A DNA stretch of 40,260 nt from Tieghemiomyces parasiticus (Eukaryota; Kickxellomycota; Dimargaritomycetes; Dimargaritales; Dimargaritaceae): NCBI GenBank assembly GCA_027575765.1, contig JANBPT010000370.1, forward strand, positions 1 to 40,260, given 5' to 3'. The position numbers and the translations under genes are program-made. The notes under the pieces were generated by a model. The model had not been told where the DNA came from. It ran no database searches and saw only the letters and a list, made by a program, of their open reading frames with translations. Every line of letters starts with the position of its first letter. Position 1 is the stretch's first letter. Positions 24,290 to 35,332 of the stretch are shown in pieces.

Positions 24290-27200
24290 CCGGTAAGCCG
24301 CCTCTTCACGTCACTTCAAATTGTATCGGCCAGCGGTTCACTTTCAGGGGAAAAAAAGGCTAGTTCCGTTTTGGCCAGATGAGGGGGGAGTTTAGTTTAG
24401 CTTGTCATCCGGCTGCCAGGACCGAGTGTCTAGATAACTAGAGTACGCTATGTCATTGAAGATATGTACCCTGACTAACAAAAAATAAACGAAAGACGCA
24501 CCGACATCTGCCATATACGTAAAGCACATAAATAGTGTACCAAAGCCGTAGCGTGCAACTATACTGTCACACCATTGGGATCGTTAGCTTTAGCTGCCAG
24601 GTAGCCTCAGCCTCCAGGTGGTAGTCCTTTAGCAATTTATCTCGAGAGACGCGTCGCCGGGTCCAAGGTGGGACAAGCTATAAATGTACTAGACGGTGTA
24701 TATAGGGCCTTACCATGACCCAGAATGCCATGCTGCCTGTGAATTAGAGGGAAGGACTTGGCACCGCTTTGTCGGTTGTAGGGCCATCTTACTCCGTTAG
24801 TAAGATAATCAACCCATAGAAGCTAACCCAGCGTGGTGGATGGCAAACGCTGACTGTAAGCGGCCGAGAATCCCGCAGTTTCTTTCCTTACGCTTAATAA
24901 ACGGCACACTGGTCTAACCATTCGAAAGGCTACTCCAGTAAAATATGCGGGACAATTGGCTAGTCATTTCTAGCACGCTTCTGCGTGGTACGGGCCTGTG
25001 GGTTTTCATCCATAGTCGGCACTCATCCCATTTCCCTGAAACGGGACCTGCTGCTACTGGCACCAAATGTAGGGCAGCACTTAAATTGGTCCGCCCTGCC
25101 TCTCCGATGCTCTGTGCGCACCTCGTTCTCGACCCAGCTGCCTTTATTGCACAAGCTTCAGTTACATCCTCGCATTAACAGTTTCACGGAGATGGCGAGC
25201 ATATCTATCAGACGTAGTACATCTCTTAATAACCCCCACCTGGCGGTCGGCGAATCCCTGTGCCGTGCTGCTTCGTAGAATTGTGCGCCTAGAAAGGGCC
25301 CGGTGCAAGTCCCGGTCTGTTGGATTATGCTTGCATAGTCTGGACCCCCCCCCGGACGCATGCTATCACGGCTCCTCTACTTTTCTCCCATCGCATTACG
25401 ACGCACCGTCAAAGCCGTACCGGCTGTATACTAGTCTTCATGAGGCTGCCGACCAATTCCCACTAGCGGGACAACGGTCCGAGTTCACGGGCCGCAGTTT
25501 TGTGAAAAGCGCAGAGCGAAGGTGCGGTTCTGGGCTTTCATGGATAGGTCTCGGCACTGCAGTCGTGTGTTGGACGTAGAATTCGCGTCGATAGGTGAGC
25601 CGGGCTGGGGCGGGTGGAGGAAAGCGACGGCCCGAGAGAATAGTATATGTGCGGCTGGGCTAGGTAATATTTCAGCCGCGCGCATTACTTCTACAGCAGC
25701 GGTACCGCGCATTACTCTTATTGGCACTGGCGGGTTAACTTGCGAGTGGAGTTTAACAATAGATATCGGGGCCGTAATAGTCTGTATCGGTGACAATCAC
25801 TCGTCGCCCCAGTTGACGGCCCAGTGATGTACGGCGACGGTGGAGAGTGTCGATTAACAACTTAGGTGGGCATTGAGTGGGAAAGTGGAGTTGGCAGAAA
25901 GGGAGAGCTGGCGGGACGAGAGTGGGCGAGAGGGGTGGGATTTGGCAGCCCGGATGCCTGGTCTCAGGGTCCCCTCCTCCGCAACAGGACGCTTGCGATC
26001 GATTATTAGGCGAGGATCGTCCACCCCACTGTACACAGCAGGCCTACAAGGTGCTCCATAAAGGAGGACGATCCTACCCGCGCCCAGCCAATGCGCCGTC
26101 GCTGCAGCGTGTCGCCTGTGGTCGCTCATAGTCGCTAGACAAAGGTGTTGGGTTGGTTGGGCTCGCAACCAAAATACATGGGCGGGGGGACAGGAATAGG
26201 TCGGTCGTTGTATTTGGTCGCTTGATTCACCATCGGCCATCTATGAGTCCTAGGTCGTCCAGCCCTCGCCAAATAGCAGCAACTCATTTACTGATACTAT
26301 AACTTCTCTTATTGTCAACCACAACCATTTCCATTACACGACCGGTTCTGGCTGCCCAGCCGGGTAAGGGTAGGCCCTTCTAATCCACGGAGACACACTA
26401 CGCGCCTGCGCTTCACTGCTCCCACACGGAAAATAAGCCGGTACTGACCGACACCCGGTCCCCGGTCAATAATATCCATGCCGGAAACCGCCTTCCCACA
26501 ATCCGCCGGTGCTCACGTCGCGCGCGGCATCTGTAGACCCTCTTCACACCCTCACTAGCCCGAGGTCTGCTATCCGGCCAGCCGTGCCCTCCTCGGAGCC
26601 GGGCTGTTCCGCCCTATCGACTTGACCGCCATCGCATGGATGCTGCCGCCGGCCCCTGCTGTGAAGCCCCGCGTCAAGGCAGACTTTGTCCATGCGCTCT
26701 TTGACGAATCGGTTACTCCTGATCAGCGCACGGGTGCTGGTGGAGGTGAGCCGTCGCCTTCACCCTATCCGCCTTCCTGTCCTTCCCCCGGACGCCAATT
26801 TTCTCTTTGCTAGCCCCGCCCACCTCGGCCTCACCGCAGTCGATTCATCCCCCACCCCACCATTGCATATCCATTATTCCTGCCTCTTCCCGCTCTCGTG
26901 CGCACCTTATAACTGCCACTTCCGCCGGACCTCGCCGAGCATTTTTCATTTTATCGACCCTTCCGACTTCACTGCGACATGCACCCTCTTCATGACCGCT
27001 GCATTTGCTCTCCCGCCCTGCATACACTCCACTGTCAATTCGATTCCCATATTTTTGATATTCACCACATACATATTCTGCCCTAGCCTGAGCTTGTACC
27101 TTTGGACTCTCTACTCACCGTGACCCTCTGGCCCGCATACATCCCTTTTTTTGACTTCGATACCGCCTACCTGCTCCCCTCCTATCGCTGCAATTACTGT

Positions 27201-27828
27201 ACCATCTCTTTTTTACCACCCTACATCGCATTAATAGTCCGCCAACGATACTTTCACTTGTACAACATTAGTCTGGCCTACGACTCCTCATACCAGCTTA
27301 CACTTTTCGACGCGCCTCCCTTGTCACTGCCAACCAGCCGTAAGTGCGCCTGCCATTGCGTTCCACCATTCGTCAGCTGCTTTTCCCGCTCGCTCCTTCG
27401 CCCGTTACCGAGTTCTTTGTTATATCGTTAGGTTCGTTGTTCGGCTTCACCCGGCCCTATCACCCCCTCGTGCCCCCCCTCTTCATCGTCTCCTCACACT
27501 TCCCCTTCACCTCGTCGACGACTTCATCACCATCTTGAGTTTCAGCTACGAGTTGTCGCATTCCTTTCCCCATTCTCTCCCCATACTCACTGACCTATAA
27601 TTTTATATTGCTCCGCTTCTGGCACCCTTGCCAGTTGTCCTCGCCGCTCAACTAACACCTTCCCTACGCCACATATCCCGGTGTCCACTTGCTGCCCTAC
27701 TCTACAGTCGCGCCGACTATTTCAATTTGACCATACGTTGCCCATCGTTAGTTGACGCCTTCCGCACGACCGACCACTCCTGCTCTGGGATCCCAGCTTT
27801 CCCTCCCGATCGCCGTATTAGCGCTGAC
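24290..27828. other. 3.5-kb gap: no recognised gene; right third strongly pyrimidine-rich
   Basis: The first few hundred bases form the LeuRS 3' flank. A TATAAA element lies near 24680. Frames at 24945-25579 and 25854-26240 have no recognisable motifs. A C-run of about ten lies near 25347. At 26559-26745 an exon-like frame ends at a GTGAGC donor (see findings). From about 26745 to 27828 the plus strand is dominated by C and T, with many CTCCC/TTCC runs. This fits a long promoter and 5' leader for the arrestin-like gene starting at 27829. No RNA gene was found. Confidence 0.45.
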
Positions 27829-30800
27829 ATGACATCGGCCGTATCCTATTTTGAAATCCGCTTCCCGGGCCAAGCCGGAGCCCCACGGTGCAAGCCGGGC
27901 GCCACTCTAATAGGTAAGTTACTGGACTGATAGTGGTCAGTCGAAAATAAACCAGCACATTTGGACTGCCAGGCCAACGCGAGTCCTGGAGGAGGGGGCA
28001 GAGACGTCGTTCTGACCCATGGAAAGGCGAAGGCGCGTGGCTACTGGCAGAAGGTTCTTCTGCATCCCTCCCCGTCATCCCCGGACGAATTGGTATCCCA
28101 AGGCCGCCCTCGATTCCGGCCATGAAGGCAAAGGCTCGAAGGGTAGCCGTCCGCGCTGTTCACCCCCCCCCCACTTTTCCGTCACCCTGGACCCTAACCC
28201 GTCCTTCAAATACCCTGCTTACCTTCCTCTGCTTGATCGCACCACTCTTTCCCCCTCCCCATTTACAGGCTCCGTTCTGGTCAGCTGCACGTCCCCTATT
28301 ACCGCCCGGTCACTCAGCCTCACATTCCAGGGCGAGGAAGTGATCGCCATGGACATCTCCGGCCAGGAGAACCAGCCGAATGATCCCCCATCGTTCCGCG
28401 AGACCTACTTCAAGGCCGAGGAACAGTTGCTGGCGGGTGCGGCCCGGGGCCAACCCCAGGCGGTCAGTACTGGGGTGCACCTGTTCCACTTCTCCTGTAC
28501 CATGCCGCCCGTCAACTTCCCTGCAGCTACCCGCAGTCAGCACGAGCCCCACTTCCCGTGTCCGACCTACAGTATCATGTACCACCTGCAGGCCCGTCTG
28601 GAACTTGTCGATGGGGAGCATGTGTCCACTGCCCCCGTTGCTGTCCACCCGGAACCAATTTCGTGGCCCGCCCACATTGCCCCGGACCACATCGACCGGC
28701 CCCTCACTCTACGCGAAGGTACCTACGACCAGCGCCGCTTAAGTTACCATCTCCAGGCCACTCTCGATCGATCCGCCTACTGCCCCGGGGACACTGTTTT
28801 GCTGACCTTGGTCATCAAGCCCGTGGTCAATATCGCACTCCCGCACATGGGCGAGGTGGACTTACGGGAACGCTGCGAGTGCCGGGCCAACTCTACCGAC
28901 TGCCGCCAGGCTGCCGACCCGCCCGTATGGTCCCGCACTCAAGTGCTCCTGCGTAAGGCCCTGGAGTTCCACCGTGTCGACGCCGGCGCGGTCACCCACT
29001 ACCAGTGTCGGGCGGCACTGAAAATCCCCGCCACGGCCTGCCCCGCCCCGGGCGTACACGTCAAGTGGTCCTACACCTTCAACGTTACTCTATTTGAACA
29101 CCGAGAGGACCGGGTCGCCCAGTCAGTCGGTACCTTTCCGCTCCACCTCGCCTCCGGTCTATCCGGTCCGGCCCAGAGCGACGGCCATGGGCCCTCAGCA
29201 TTCCCTAAGCATGAACTCCAGCCCATTAGCGTGGCCCGCGCCATCTACCAGGACCAGGGCCTTCTCCTGCGTCCCGTCCTCCGGCCCATGAAGAGTGACA
29301 GGCGCATCACCCCCGTATCCCCCGGCCTGCTTAAGGATTCGGGGACGGAATTGAGCGTCCAAACCCACACCGTCCCCCGCAACCGGCTGCCGGCCTCACC
29401 CACGAGCCCTCAGGCCCCGGGGCGCGCAGCCAGGGGCGACGCCATGGTCACCATGATGCGGCCCAAGCAGCACCCGGTGACCATGGCCTACTTGCCCTCC
29501 GACGAGCAGCGGCGGGCCCGTGCCGAACGCAGCGTCCGCTACCGCACCTGCATCATCGGCACCTCCCGTACCGGGCGTCCCGCCCTAGGCGACAACCAAC
29601 GCCTGCTCGACATTGACGTCGGGGAGAGCTTCGAGAAGCTCGTGCTTAACAGCGAGTTTGACGAGGCCCCCCGCCGGGCTGAGCAGCTACAGGCCTACCT
29701 TCGTACCCTCACACTTGTGCAGCCGGAGCCTGTCAGCCGTGGCGCCTGGGACACGGACCGTGAGGGACCTCCGCCCGGCCACGGGGTCCAGTCACTGCCG
29801 GCAACGACCATCGGGCGCGCGCGTTCCATTCGCCATCGCACCTGCGTGATTCACCCATCAGCCAAGGGAACGCGCGGTGACGTGGTCGACCCGCCGGAGT
29901 CTGAGTCGGAGGACGAGATGGAGTCATCCGTCCCCAGCACCCCTTGTACACAGCATCACTCGGTCGTCTCCGCCCCCGTCCAGCATGTTACACTCAAGGC
30001 CGTAACCCAGACCCTCGAGGGTAAGCCGAAGAAGTCGCTGGCTGGCCTGGGGGTAGCCGGCGAATTCATCACACCCCTACCAAAGGGCGCCCCCAATACG
30101 GAGCGCGCCTCCGACGATCTCGCGAATATTCGCGAATTGGAACGCGAGCTCGAAGATATCCTGCTCAACGCTGACGCGACCGACGAGCTCCTAATGACCG
30201 CCAACCCTGGCACCGATAATCCCACCACCACCGACTGGGAGCCCAATGCCAAACACCACCATCTAACCTACCTCAGCTACGCTGCCCAGCACGCCGCCCA
30301 AGCGGCGCAGCCTGTCAACGTGTACAAAGTCACCACCGACGTCCAGCCTCAGCTCACCGACAGCGCCCTACTCAAGCCCAAGAAGAAGGGTATCGCTCAC
30401 CTGACCCCGCTGGTGACCTCGCTCCCAATGGACGGGCAGCTCGCGACGCCGACCGCCTCCGTTACCAACCCGCATTCCCCGATGCCAGTTCACCGCTCGT
30501 CTGCCGATCGGGCGACCTTTAGTGCGGCAGGGCTCGACTGGGAGTTTGTCCTCCTAGAGCCTCTGCCATTCCAGTCACGCGCTCGACCCCTCAAGAGCAG
30601 TGTGCGCCGGCCTGGCGTGACTCGTCCTAAGGCCGTCCAGTTCTCCAATATCATCGGCATCATCGACTCGGGCGTTTATAGCATGAGCGACGTCCGTATC
30701 ATGAATAACGCCATCGCCCGAGCCCGCCAGGGTCGACCCCCGACCGCCTACGAACTCAACAACAAGGCCCTCCCGCCTCTTCCGTATGCCTCGTCGGCCG

Positions 30801-31180
30801 CCCCTGCGGAAGCACTGGATGGCAAGCCTGGACACGCCGAGACCGAGCCTACTTCCTACTACGGCCCTGACGACCGGTTCAGCGGCAGTTTCTTCGCCCT
30901 CTATGAGGACCTCGACCATGACGACACCGAAAACGAGCCCTGCTCGCCCACGGATGACGACAACGTACACAGGGCCGATGTCCGCTCCAGCCAACCGGTG
31001 GATAACGAACCCACCCAGGTCCCCTCGGTCCGCGCTTCCACCGCTACAGCCGATTTCAACTACAGCTTCCTGCGCCCCAACGAACTTGACACCCGGGCCT
31101 TGGAAGTGACCGACATGATTGACATGTATCTCAGGTCGCCTGGGGTGTCCGTCGTTTCCGAAAAGCCTGCGCGAGGCTAA
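27829..31180 (+). CDS. Arrestin-like protein (alpha-arrestin/ART type), two exons
   Basis: Exons 27829-27913 and 28269-31180 give 2997 nt and 998 residues. Splicing GTAAGT to TTACAG joins PGATLIG to SVLVSCTSPI, rebuilding the first arrestin strands; the long unspliced frame starting at 28019 is an artefact of reading through the intron. Arrestin-N spans about 1-170 (SLSLTFQGEE, GVHLFHFSCTMPPVNFP). Arrestin-C spans about 195-350 (LSYHLQATLDRSAYCPGDTV). The remaining 640 residues are a low-complexity, probably disordered tail with acidic patches. Fungal alpha-arrestins recruit the Rsp5/Nedd4 ubiquitin ligase to membrane transporters through PPxY motifs, but I see no exact PPxY here; the nearest are PPTAY and PPLPY. 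A motif RSxRxRTCxI occurs twice in the tail (449 and 547). Which transporter it regulates cannot be said. The gene is convergent with PPT1. Confidence 0.85.
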
Positions 31181-31706
31181 CAAGTGCACCTTAAATCATC
31201 AGTCCTTCCCACCTACACTGTTGACGAAAAGGCTTCTGAGTCCACTTTGTAGCTGTGGTTATCGTCCCCCCCTCCGACGATGCCACGTCATCTCTGTTCC
31301 TCCGGTTTCATTGACTGTATGTATATTTACGCCCACCGATTCACCCTAAAACTATGCTAGTCTTTCCCCCCCCCAAAAGCATCTTTCCCTATAAGTATAT
31401 GTAGTTCACATCCGGGCATCAGGTCGTCTACACGACCACTGATTTAGCTTCTCTCACACCCTCACACTTGCCAGCCGTGATTTCTCCAAAATAAAATGTT
31501 TATATACTTGGTACTGGCGAGGTCACTGCTGGATTCATCACAGTTGATCGACCTAGAGGGGGATCTCCCAGGTGAAGTGTACTAGAAGCGGACCTATTGG
31601 CCGCCGGTAGGGCAGTAGACTGGTCAGCAACGTTGACAGGTCGCCTAATGCTCGATAGAATATCGAATTCAACAAACAACCCAAGTCCATCCCCGGGCAG
31701 TCCGCC
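31181..31706. terminator. Convergent 3' flanks of the arrestin-like and PPT1 genes
   Basis: A 526-bp tail-to-tail spacer. AATAAA at 31490-31495 on the plus strand, about 310 nt after the arrestin stop, is the best polyadenylation candidate. C-rich runs lie near 31265 and 31370. No coding sequence is apparent. Confidence 0.5.
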
Positions 31707-32672
31707 TTATAGGACCAGCCACTTGAATAGGGCCTGGGACCAATTCCACCAGGTATCTGCTATTGGTACCGAATCAATCGGAGTGGCAAGGTGTGGGAGA
31801 ATGTCTCGGTCAAACAAGGTCGCATTGTGCTGGAGGTGCTCCCCGGGGAAGGACAGAAACACCAGTCGCCGCTGCTCGTCCAAGGTTCGCAGCCCCAGTA
31901 CATCCTTACGGTACCCGTCGGTCTCTCGCAGCGGCACGGTGGCATCCTTCTCGATGGAAGCGAACCATGCGGTGGTCGGTGGCACAATCATGGAATCGTT
32001 CTCGTACCGCACCATGACGAAACGATTGAGGGAGCGAAGACGGTCGCGGTATACCTTATGGGTGGGCGCAATTTCGTTATTAATACTGGGTAAGAATACA
32101 TTGTACTCGTAATACTCGTCCAACCGCTGGGGATCTTTATAGTACTGTGCCTGGACGACGTGGTCGCGGAAATACCACGCGTAGGCCCGCCGGCGCAGCT
32201 GGTTCATGACGGTATGGCACGACCACGTATCGCGTTCGTCACTACAATCCGGTGGGGCGGCAATTCCTCCGTGCGGCGACCCCAGGGTGACCAGGTTACG
32301 TACGGGCGGTGTGTTGCAGCGCTCGACGTAAGCCCGCAGGAATAGGCCGCCCTGCGAGAACCCTAGGGCGTGGAACCCGGTGCTCAGTTGTGGAAGGCGC
32401 TGGAGGTCCCGGCACACCGTGTCCACCTGGTTATTGACGTTACCCCAGAAGGATGCCGTGACGTCGCTGTTCTGGTCCCCGCCGAGCGCCACCAGGTGGA
32501 TGTAAGCGCCCGGCAGGGCGGTTTCGAGCGAGCGTTGGAGGGCGCCCATGCTGTCTTTGGAGTAGGCCGAATCACCCATCCCATGCCAAACCACCACCGG
32601 CGCCGGGACGGCGGCGGCCAGGGTGACAGCGCCCAGCACCGAGGCGGCTAATGGGATTGTAGGCAGGCGCAT
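31707..32672 (-). CDS. PPT1: Palmitoyl-protein thioesterase (PPT1/CLN1 type)
   Basis: A single-exon gene of 321 residues; human PPT1 has 306. The enzyme removes thioester-linked palmitate from proteins in the lysosome or vacuole. Residues 1-22 form a signal peptide (MRLPTIPLAASVLGAVTLAA), and the mature protein begins near VPAPVVVWHGMGD. The catalytic triad is intact: Ser106 in GFSQGG, Asp226 in the NDS motif and His279 in GEHLQ. Other PPT1 blocks are NVNNQVDTVC and LGSPHGGIAAPPDC. N-glycosylation sequons are visible at Asn225, Asn283 and Asn310. The ATG at 32672 was chosen over an in-frame extension to 32831 because the signal peptide starts there. The protein stands alone. In fission yeast the orthologue is fused to dolichyl pyrophosphate phosphatase, and budding yeast lacks a clear orthologue. 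Confidence 0.93.
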   Translation of the reverse strand: MRLPTIPLAASVLGAVTLAAAVPAPVVVWHGMGDSAYSKDSMGALQRSLETALPGAYIHLVALGGDQNSDVTASFWGNVNNQVDTVCRDLQRLPQLSTGFHALGFSQGGLFLRAYVERCNTPPVRNLVTLGSPHGGIAAPPDCSDERDTWSCHTVMNQLRRRAYAWYFRDHVVQAQYYKDPQRLDEYYEYNVFLPSINNEIAPTHKVYRDRLRSLNRFVMVRYENDSMIVPPTTAWFASIEKDATVPLRETDGYRKDVLGLRTLDEQRRLVFLSFPGEHLQHNATLFDRDILPHLATPIDSVPIADTWWNWSQALFKWLVL

Positions 32673-33152
32673 GGCGGTGAACTCGGAATGTATGTATCGA
32701 GGAACGCAAATGAGTACTGGGTTTATACTGGAATAGAGGGTCAAGGCTGATAGTGGATAGGGTGGCCTGTAAGATAAGCTGCGAAGTACAGTTGGAGTCA
32801 ATAGGGTTAACTCGTAAAGGAATCGCGCCATCCCTTTAGCGCCTACTCCTTAAACCCCTCCAGGGGTACAGAGCTGAGAAGCCACATGGGGGGAGGGGGT
32901 TCCGTGGGAACCTGCCGTCCCATCGGTCTTTAGCCAGGGACTGATAGGGATCCCAGTTGCTTTATAAATAACCCGTATCTCTAACTTGGATTATAATATT
33001 TTTGGCGGACGACCTTTAAACTGAGAAGCGCTGTCCATGCCATACAGCGTTTATTAATCCATGCCATTATGTACTGTTCTCCAACAAAGTTTACCGGCCC
33101 TACTTTATAATACTTAAACGAACCCGGCTAGACAACTCAGTTGCACTAAAGT
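32673..33152. promoter_or_regulatory. PPT1 upstream region and COG8 3' flank
   Basis: A 480-bp spacer between two minus-strand genes. TTTATAAATA at 32961-32970, read on the minus strand as TATTTATAAA, is a TATA-like element about 290 bp before the PPT1 ATG. The right half is AT-rich and should contain the COG8 polyadenylation region. Confidence 0.4.
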
Positions 33153-34586
33153 TCAGGTCGTGGTCTCGGCCAGGGCCCTCCTGAGAGCGGGAACCACCAG
33201 CGGCCGGAAATCCAGACCGAGACGAGCGAGGGACGGGCCTAGAGTGCGCAGCTGCTGCCCCAGAGCCTCCAAAGGTGGTCGTTCCTTAATACTCGGGATA
33301 ATAGTGTTCAAAAGGGTGGCGAGCTGGTGAACGGTGCGATACAACAGATCATGTAGTAGAGGACACTCACCGGGTACAGCCTCCGCGAGGTCGGCGGCGA
33401 GGGGTGCCAACTGCAGTGGCACGGTGCTTTTAGCAACCCTCGGTGACACGGAGGCGCTGGAGTCCACGGACTCAGTATCCGATACCAACTCGCTCTCGTC
33501 ACTGAAATCGGATTCCATATCCTCAGAATCGGCCCGGACCGCATTGGGGCCAGTCTCCGGCACTTGAGTCACGCCCGGTAGGATATGTAGGGCGGGTAGC
33601 GAAGGAGGTGCGGCGGTGAACATCATGGTGTATTGGGAGGTCAGGTCGGCCCAGTAATCCCGGGCCAGGTCCAACAGGCGGGAGGCGTAGAGGTAAGGGC
33701 TGGTTTCCCGGTGGGCGTAGGCATCCAGGTTCCGCAGCAGAGATTCCCAGCTCCGCTGCCGTACGCGGAGAACGAGCACCCGCAATTCCGGGTCGGTAAA
33801 TACTTGGGCCTTGCGCAGTAGGCTGATCAACTGGACGTGGTACAGCAGCTGGTGGGTGGACGGGGCCGACCGGGCGGACGCCGGGTGGGCGGCATTCCCG
33901 CTACCACTACTGGATACCGACGGGGACATTAGCTGGGTGGCCAAGGAGGTTTGGCCAAGTCCGTCTACCATTAGAGCCACGGCATGTTCGAATTCGTCCT
34001 CCACGAGAGAGCAGATGAGACTGGCTAGTTGCGGAGCGGTAAGTGGGTTCGACGGGGTCGCTGGGTAGTCGCCTCTAGCCTGCCCAATGACAGCCCCCGA
34101 CAGCAACTGGCGACTCTGCAAGGTGAGATCGATGGCCTCTTGGAACCGGCGGTCCTTGACACAAGCCTTGACGGCCGCCGGAAGTTCCAATAGGACGCCG
34201 ACGCGGTCAAACTGGTCCTGGGCGGTCTGGGCCACGCGTCGTTGCCGCTCAACACGATTGGCAAGGGTCAGAAAATCCCCAGTGGCCGACCGTACGGCTG
34301 GTAGTCGGTCCCGGATGGCCTGGGTGCGGCTGATGAGTTGCTGGGTTGCGTGGCCAAAGTCGCGGAGGTAAGCATGGGCATGCTTGAAGGTGAGGCTCTC
34401 GTCGAGGCAAAGTTGCATGAGGTCTTCGTTGATGACCGCCTCTTCCTCGGCTAGCAGCCCGGGTTCATTCTGGGCTGTGGCTAGCGAGAGAGAACTCAGG
34501 TGCCGTAGGTAGTCCGCCGCCGAGGACGAGGCCTGGGGGTCGGCGAGTAACACAGTACAGTCGAGTGGGGGGTCCGGTGAGGCCAT
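33153..34586 (-). CDS. COG8: Conserved oligomeric Golgi complex subunit 8 (COG8/Dor1)
   Basis: A single-exon gene of 477 residues. COG is the eight-subunit CATCHR tether for retrograde vesicles within the Golgi; COG8 belongs to its lobe B. The Dor1-type N-terminus is visible: YLRHLSSLSL, LLAEEEAVINEDLMQLCLDE, then FKHAHAYLRDFGHATQQL (about 20-100) and a long helical region. DRRFQEAIDLTLQSRQL and LLYHVQLISLLRKAQVFTD match the family's middle part. A Ser/Asp/Glu-rich insertion (SEDMESDFSDESELVSDTES) interrupts the C-terminal third. The start at 34586 (MASPDPPLD) was preferred because homology begins about 20 residues later. The frame remains open upstream to 34925, so a longer N-terminus cannot be excluded. 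It is divergent from VPS53, another CATCHR tether subunit. Confidence 0.87.
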   Translation of the reverse strand: MASPDPPLDCTVLLADPQASSSAADYLRHLSSLSLATAQNEPGLLAEEEAVINEDLMQLCLDESLTFKHAHAYLRDFGHATQQLISRTQAIRDRLPAVRSATGDFLTLANRVERQRRVAQTAQDQFDRVGVLLELPAAVKACVKDRRFQEAIDLTLQSRQLLSGAVIGQARGDYPATPSNPLTAPQLASLICSLVEDEFEHAVALMVDGLGQTSLATQLMSPSVSSSGSGNAAHPASARSAPSTHQLLYHVQLISLLRKAQVFTDPELRVLVLRVRQRSWESLLRNLDAYAHRETSPYLYASRLLDLARDYWADLTSQYTMMFTAAPPSLPALHILPGVTQVPETGPNAVRADSEDMESDFSDESELVSDTESVDSSASVSPRVAKSTVPLQLAPLAADLAEAVPGECPLLHDLLYRTVHQLATLLNTIIPSIKERPPLEALGQQLRTLGPSLARLGLDFRPLVVPALRRALAETTT

Positions 34587-35332
34587 GTCGGGCCTGATGT
34601 GTGTAGTGTAAGGATAAGGAGGTGCAGTGGGCTGGAGTGGCAGGACGTTCGAAAGGACAAGGAGGGAGGGTGCGGCAGAAAGTCGTCTGCAACCGTGAGT
34701 GGGGGGAGGTAGAACAACGCAAGCGGGACGGACAGGGTTGGTCGTGATAAAGTGTTCAGACGGCCAGTCTAGAGGATTGTGGGTTGGAGCAAAGGCATAC
34801 AAAGCCCCGGAGTCGGGCGGGATGCATGTGGTGGGCCAGTGGCAGCTCATCTGGTGCCCGCTAGCGACTGGCCAGTGCCTACCCAGTCTTTTCCTGAGCC
34901 ATATCGCTTCATTCCCCTTGGCCAATCTACCAACATTGGCACTCCGCTGTGTCCTGGCCCTACTAGCACTACACGCGTCCGTCTATTTTTACATCTTATT
35001 GCCGCCTTGCCCATTCCGATTGGCACGCCTTATCCACCTCTCATTCCCCTGCCTCACTCTATCTCCCCATAAACCCCTCGTCACACTCGAACTGTACCTC
35101 GCTTGTCCTCCACGTGTCTACCACGGAACCTCCGGTTCATCGACACCGTACCGGCCCGTCGCTCCTGCCCGCCCTCGCCACCACAACTCCGCCCTGCCGG
35201 CCTCATCCCCCCTGCGTACGCGGCTGTTCCCCCATCTTCCAGTTCGCCGCCCCGTCCTCTAGGCACTGCCTAAAGGCCCGGTTAGTTCCGACTCCCCCGG
35301 GGGTATTTTGACAAAACCCGACGTCCATCGCC
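34587..35332. promoter_or_regulatory. Shared divergent promoter region of COG8 and VPS53
   Basis: A 746-bp spacer between two Golgi-tether genes transcribed away from each other. From about 34905 to 35270 the plus strand is strongly C/T-rich, which fits the VPS53 leader. The left 100 bp are G/A-rich on the plus strand, giving a pyrimidine-rich leader for COG8 on its own strand. No clear TATA box was seen. Confidence 0.45.

Noticed and set aside
25854..26240. A 128-codon ATG-started minus-strand frame
   Set aside because: No motif, odd His/Arg/Pro composition and no supporting context.
28019..28268. N-terminal extension of the arrestin frame starting at 28019
   Set aside because: It reads through the intron. 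The exon at 27829-27913 splices in frame and restores the arrestin N-terminus.
32673..32831. 53-residue extension upstream of PPT1
   Set aside because: The signal peptide begins at the ATG at 32672; the extension would bury it.
34587..34925. 113-residue N-terminal extension of COG8
   Set aside because: No family similarity in the extension; it lies in the shared promoter spacer. Kept only as an unlikely alternative start.
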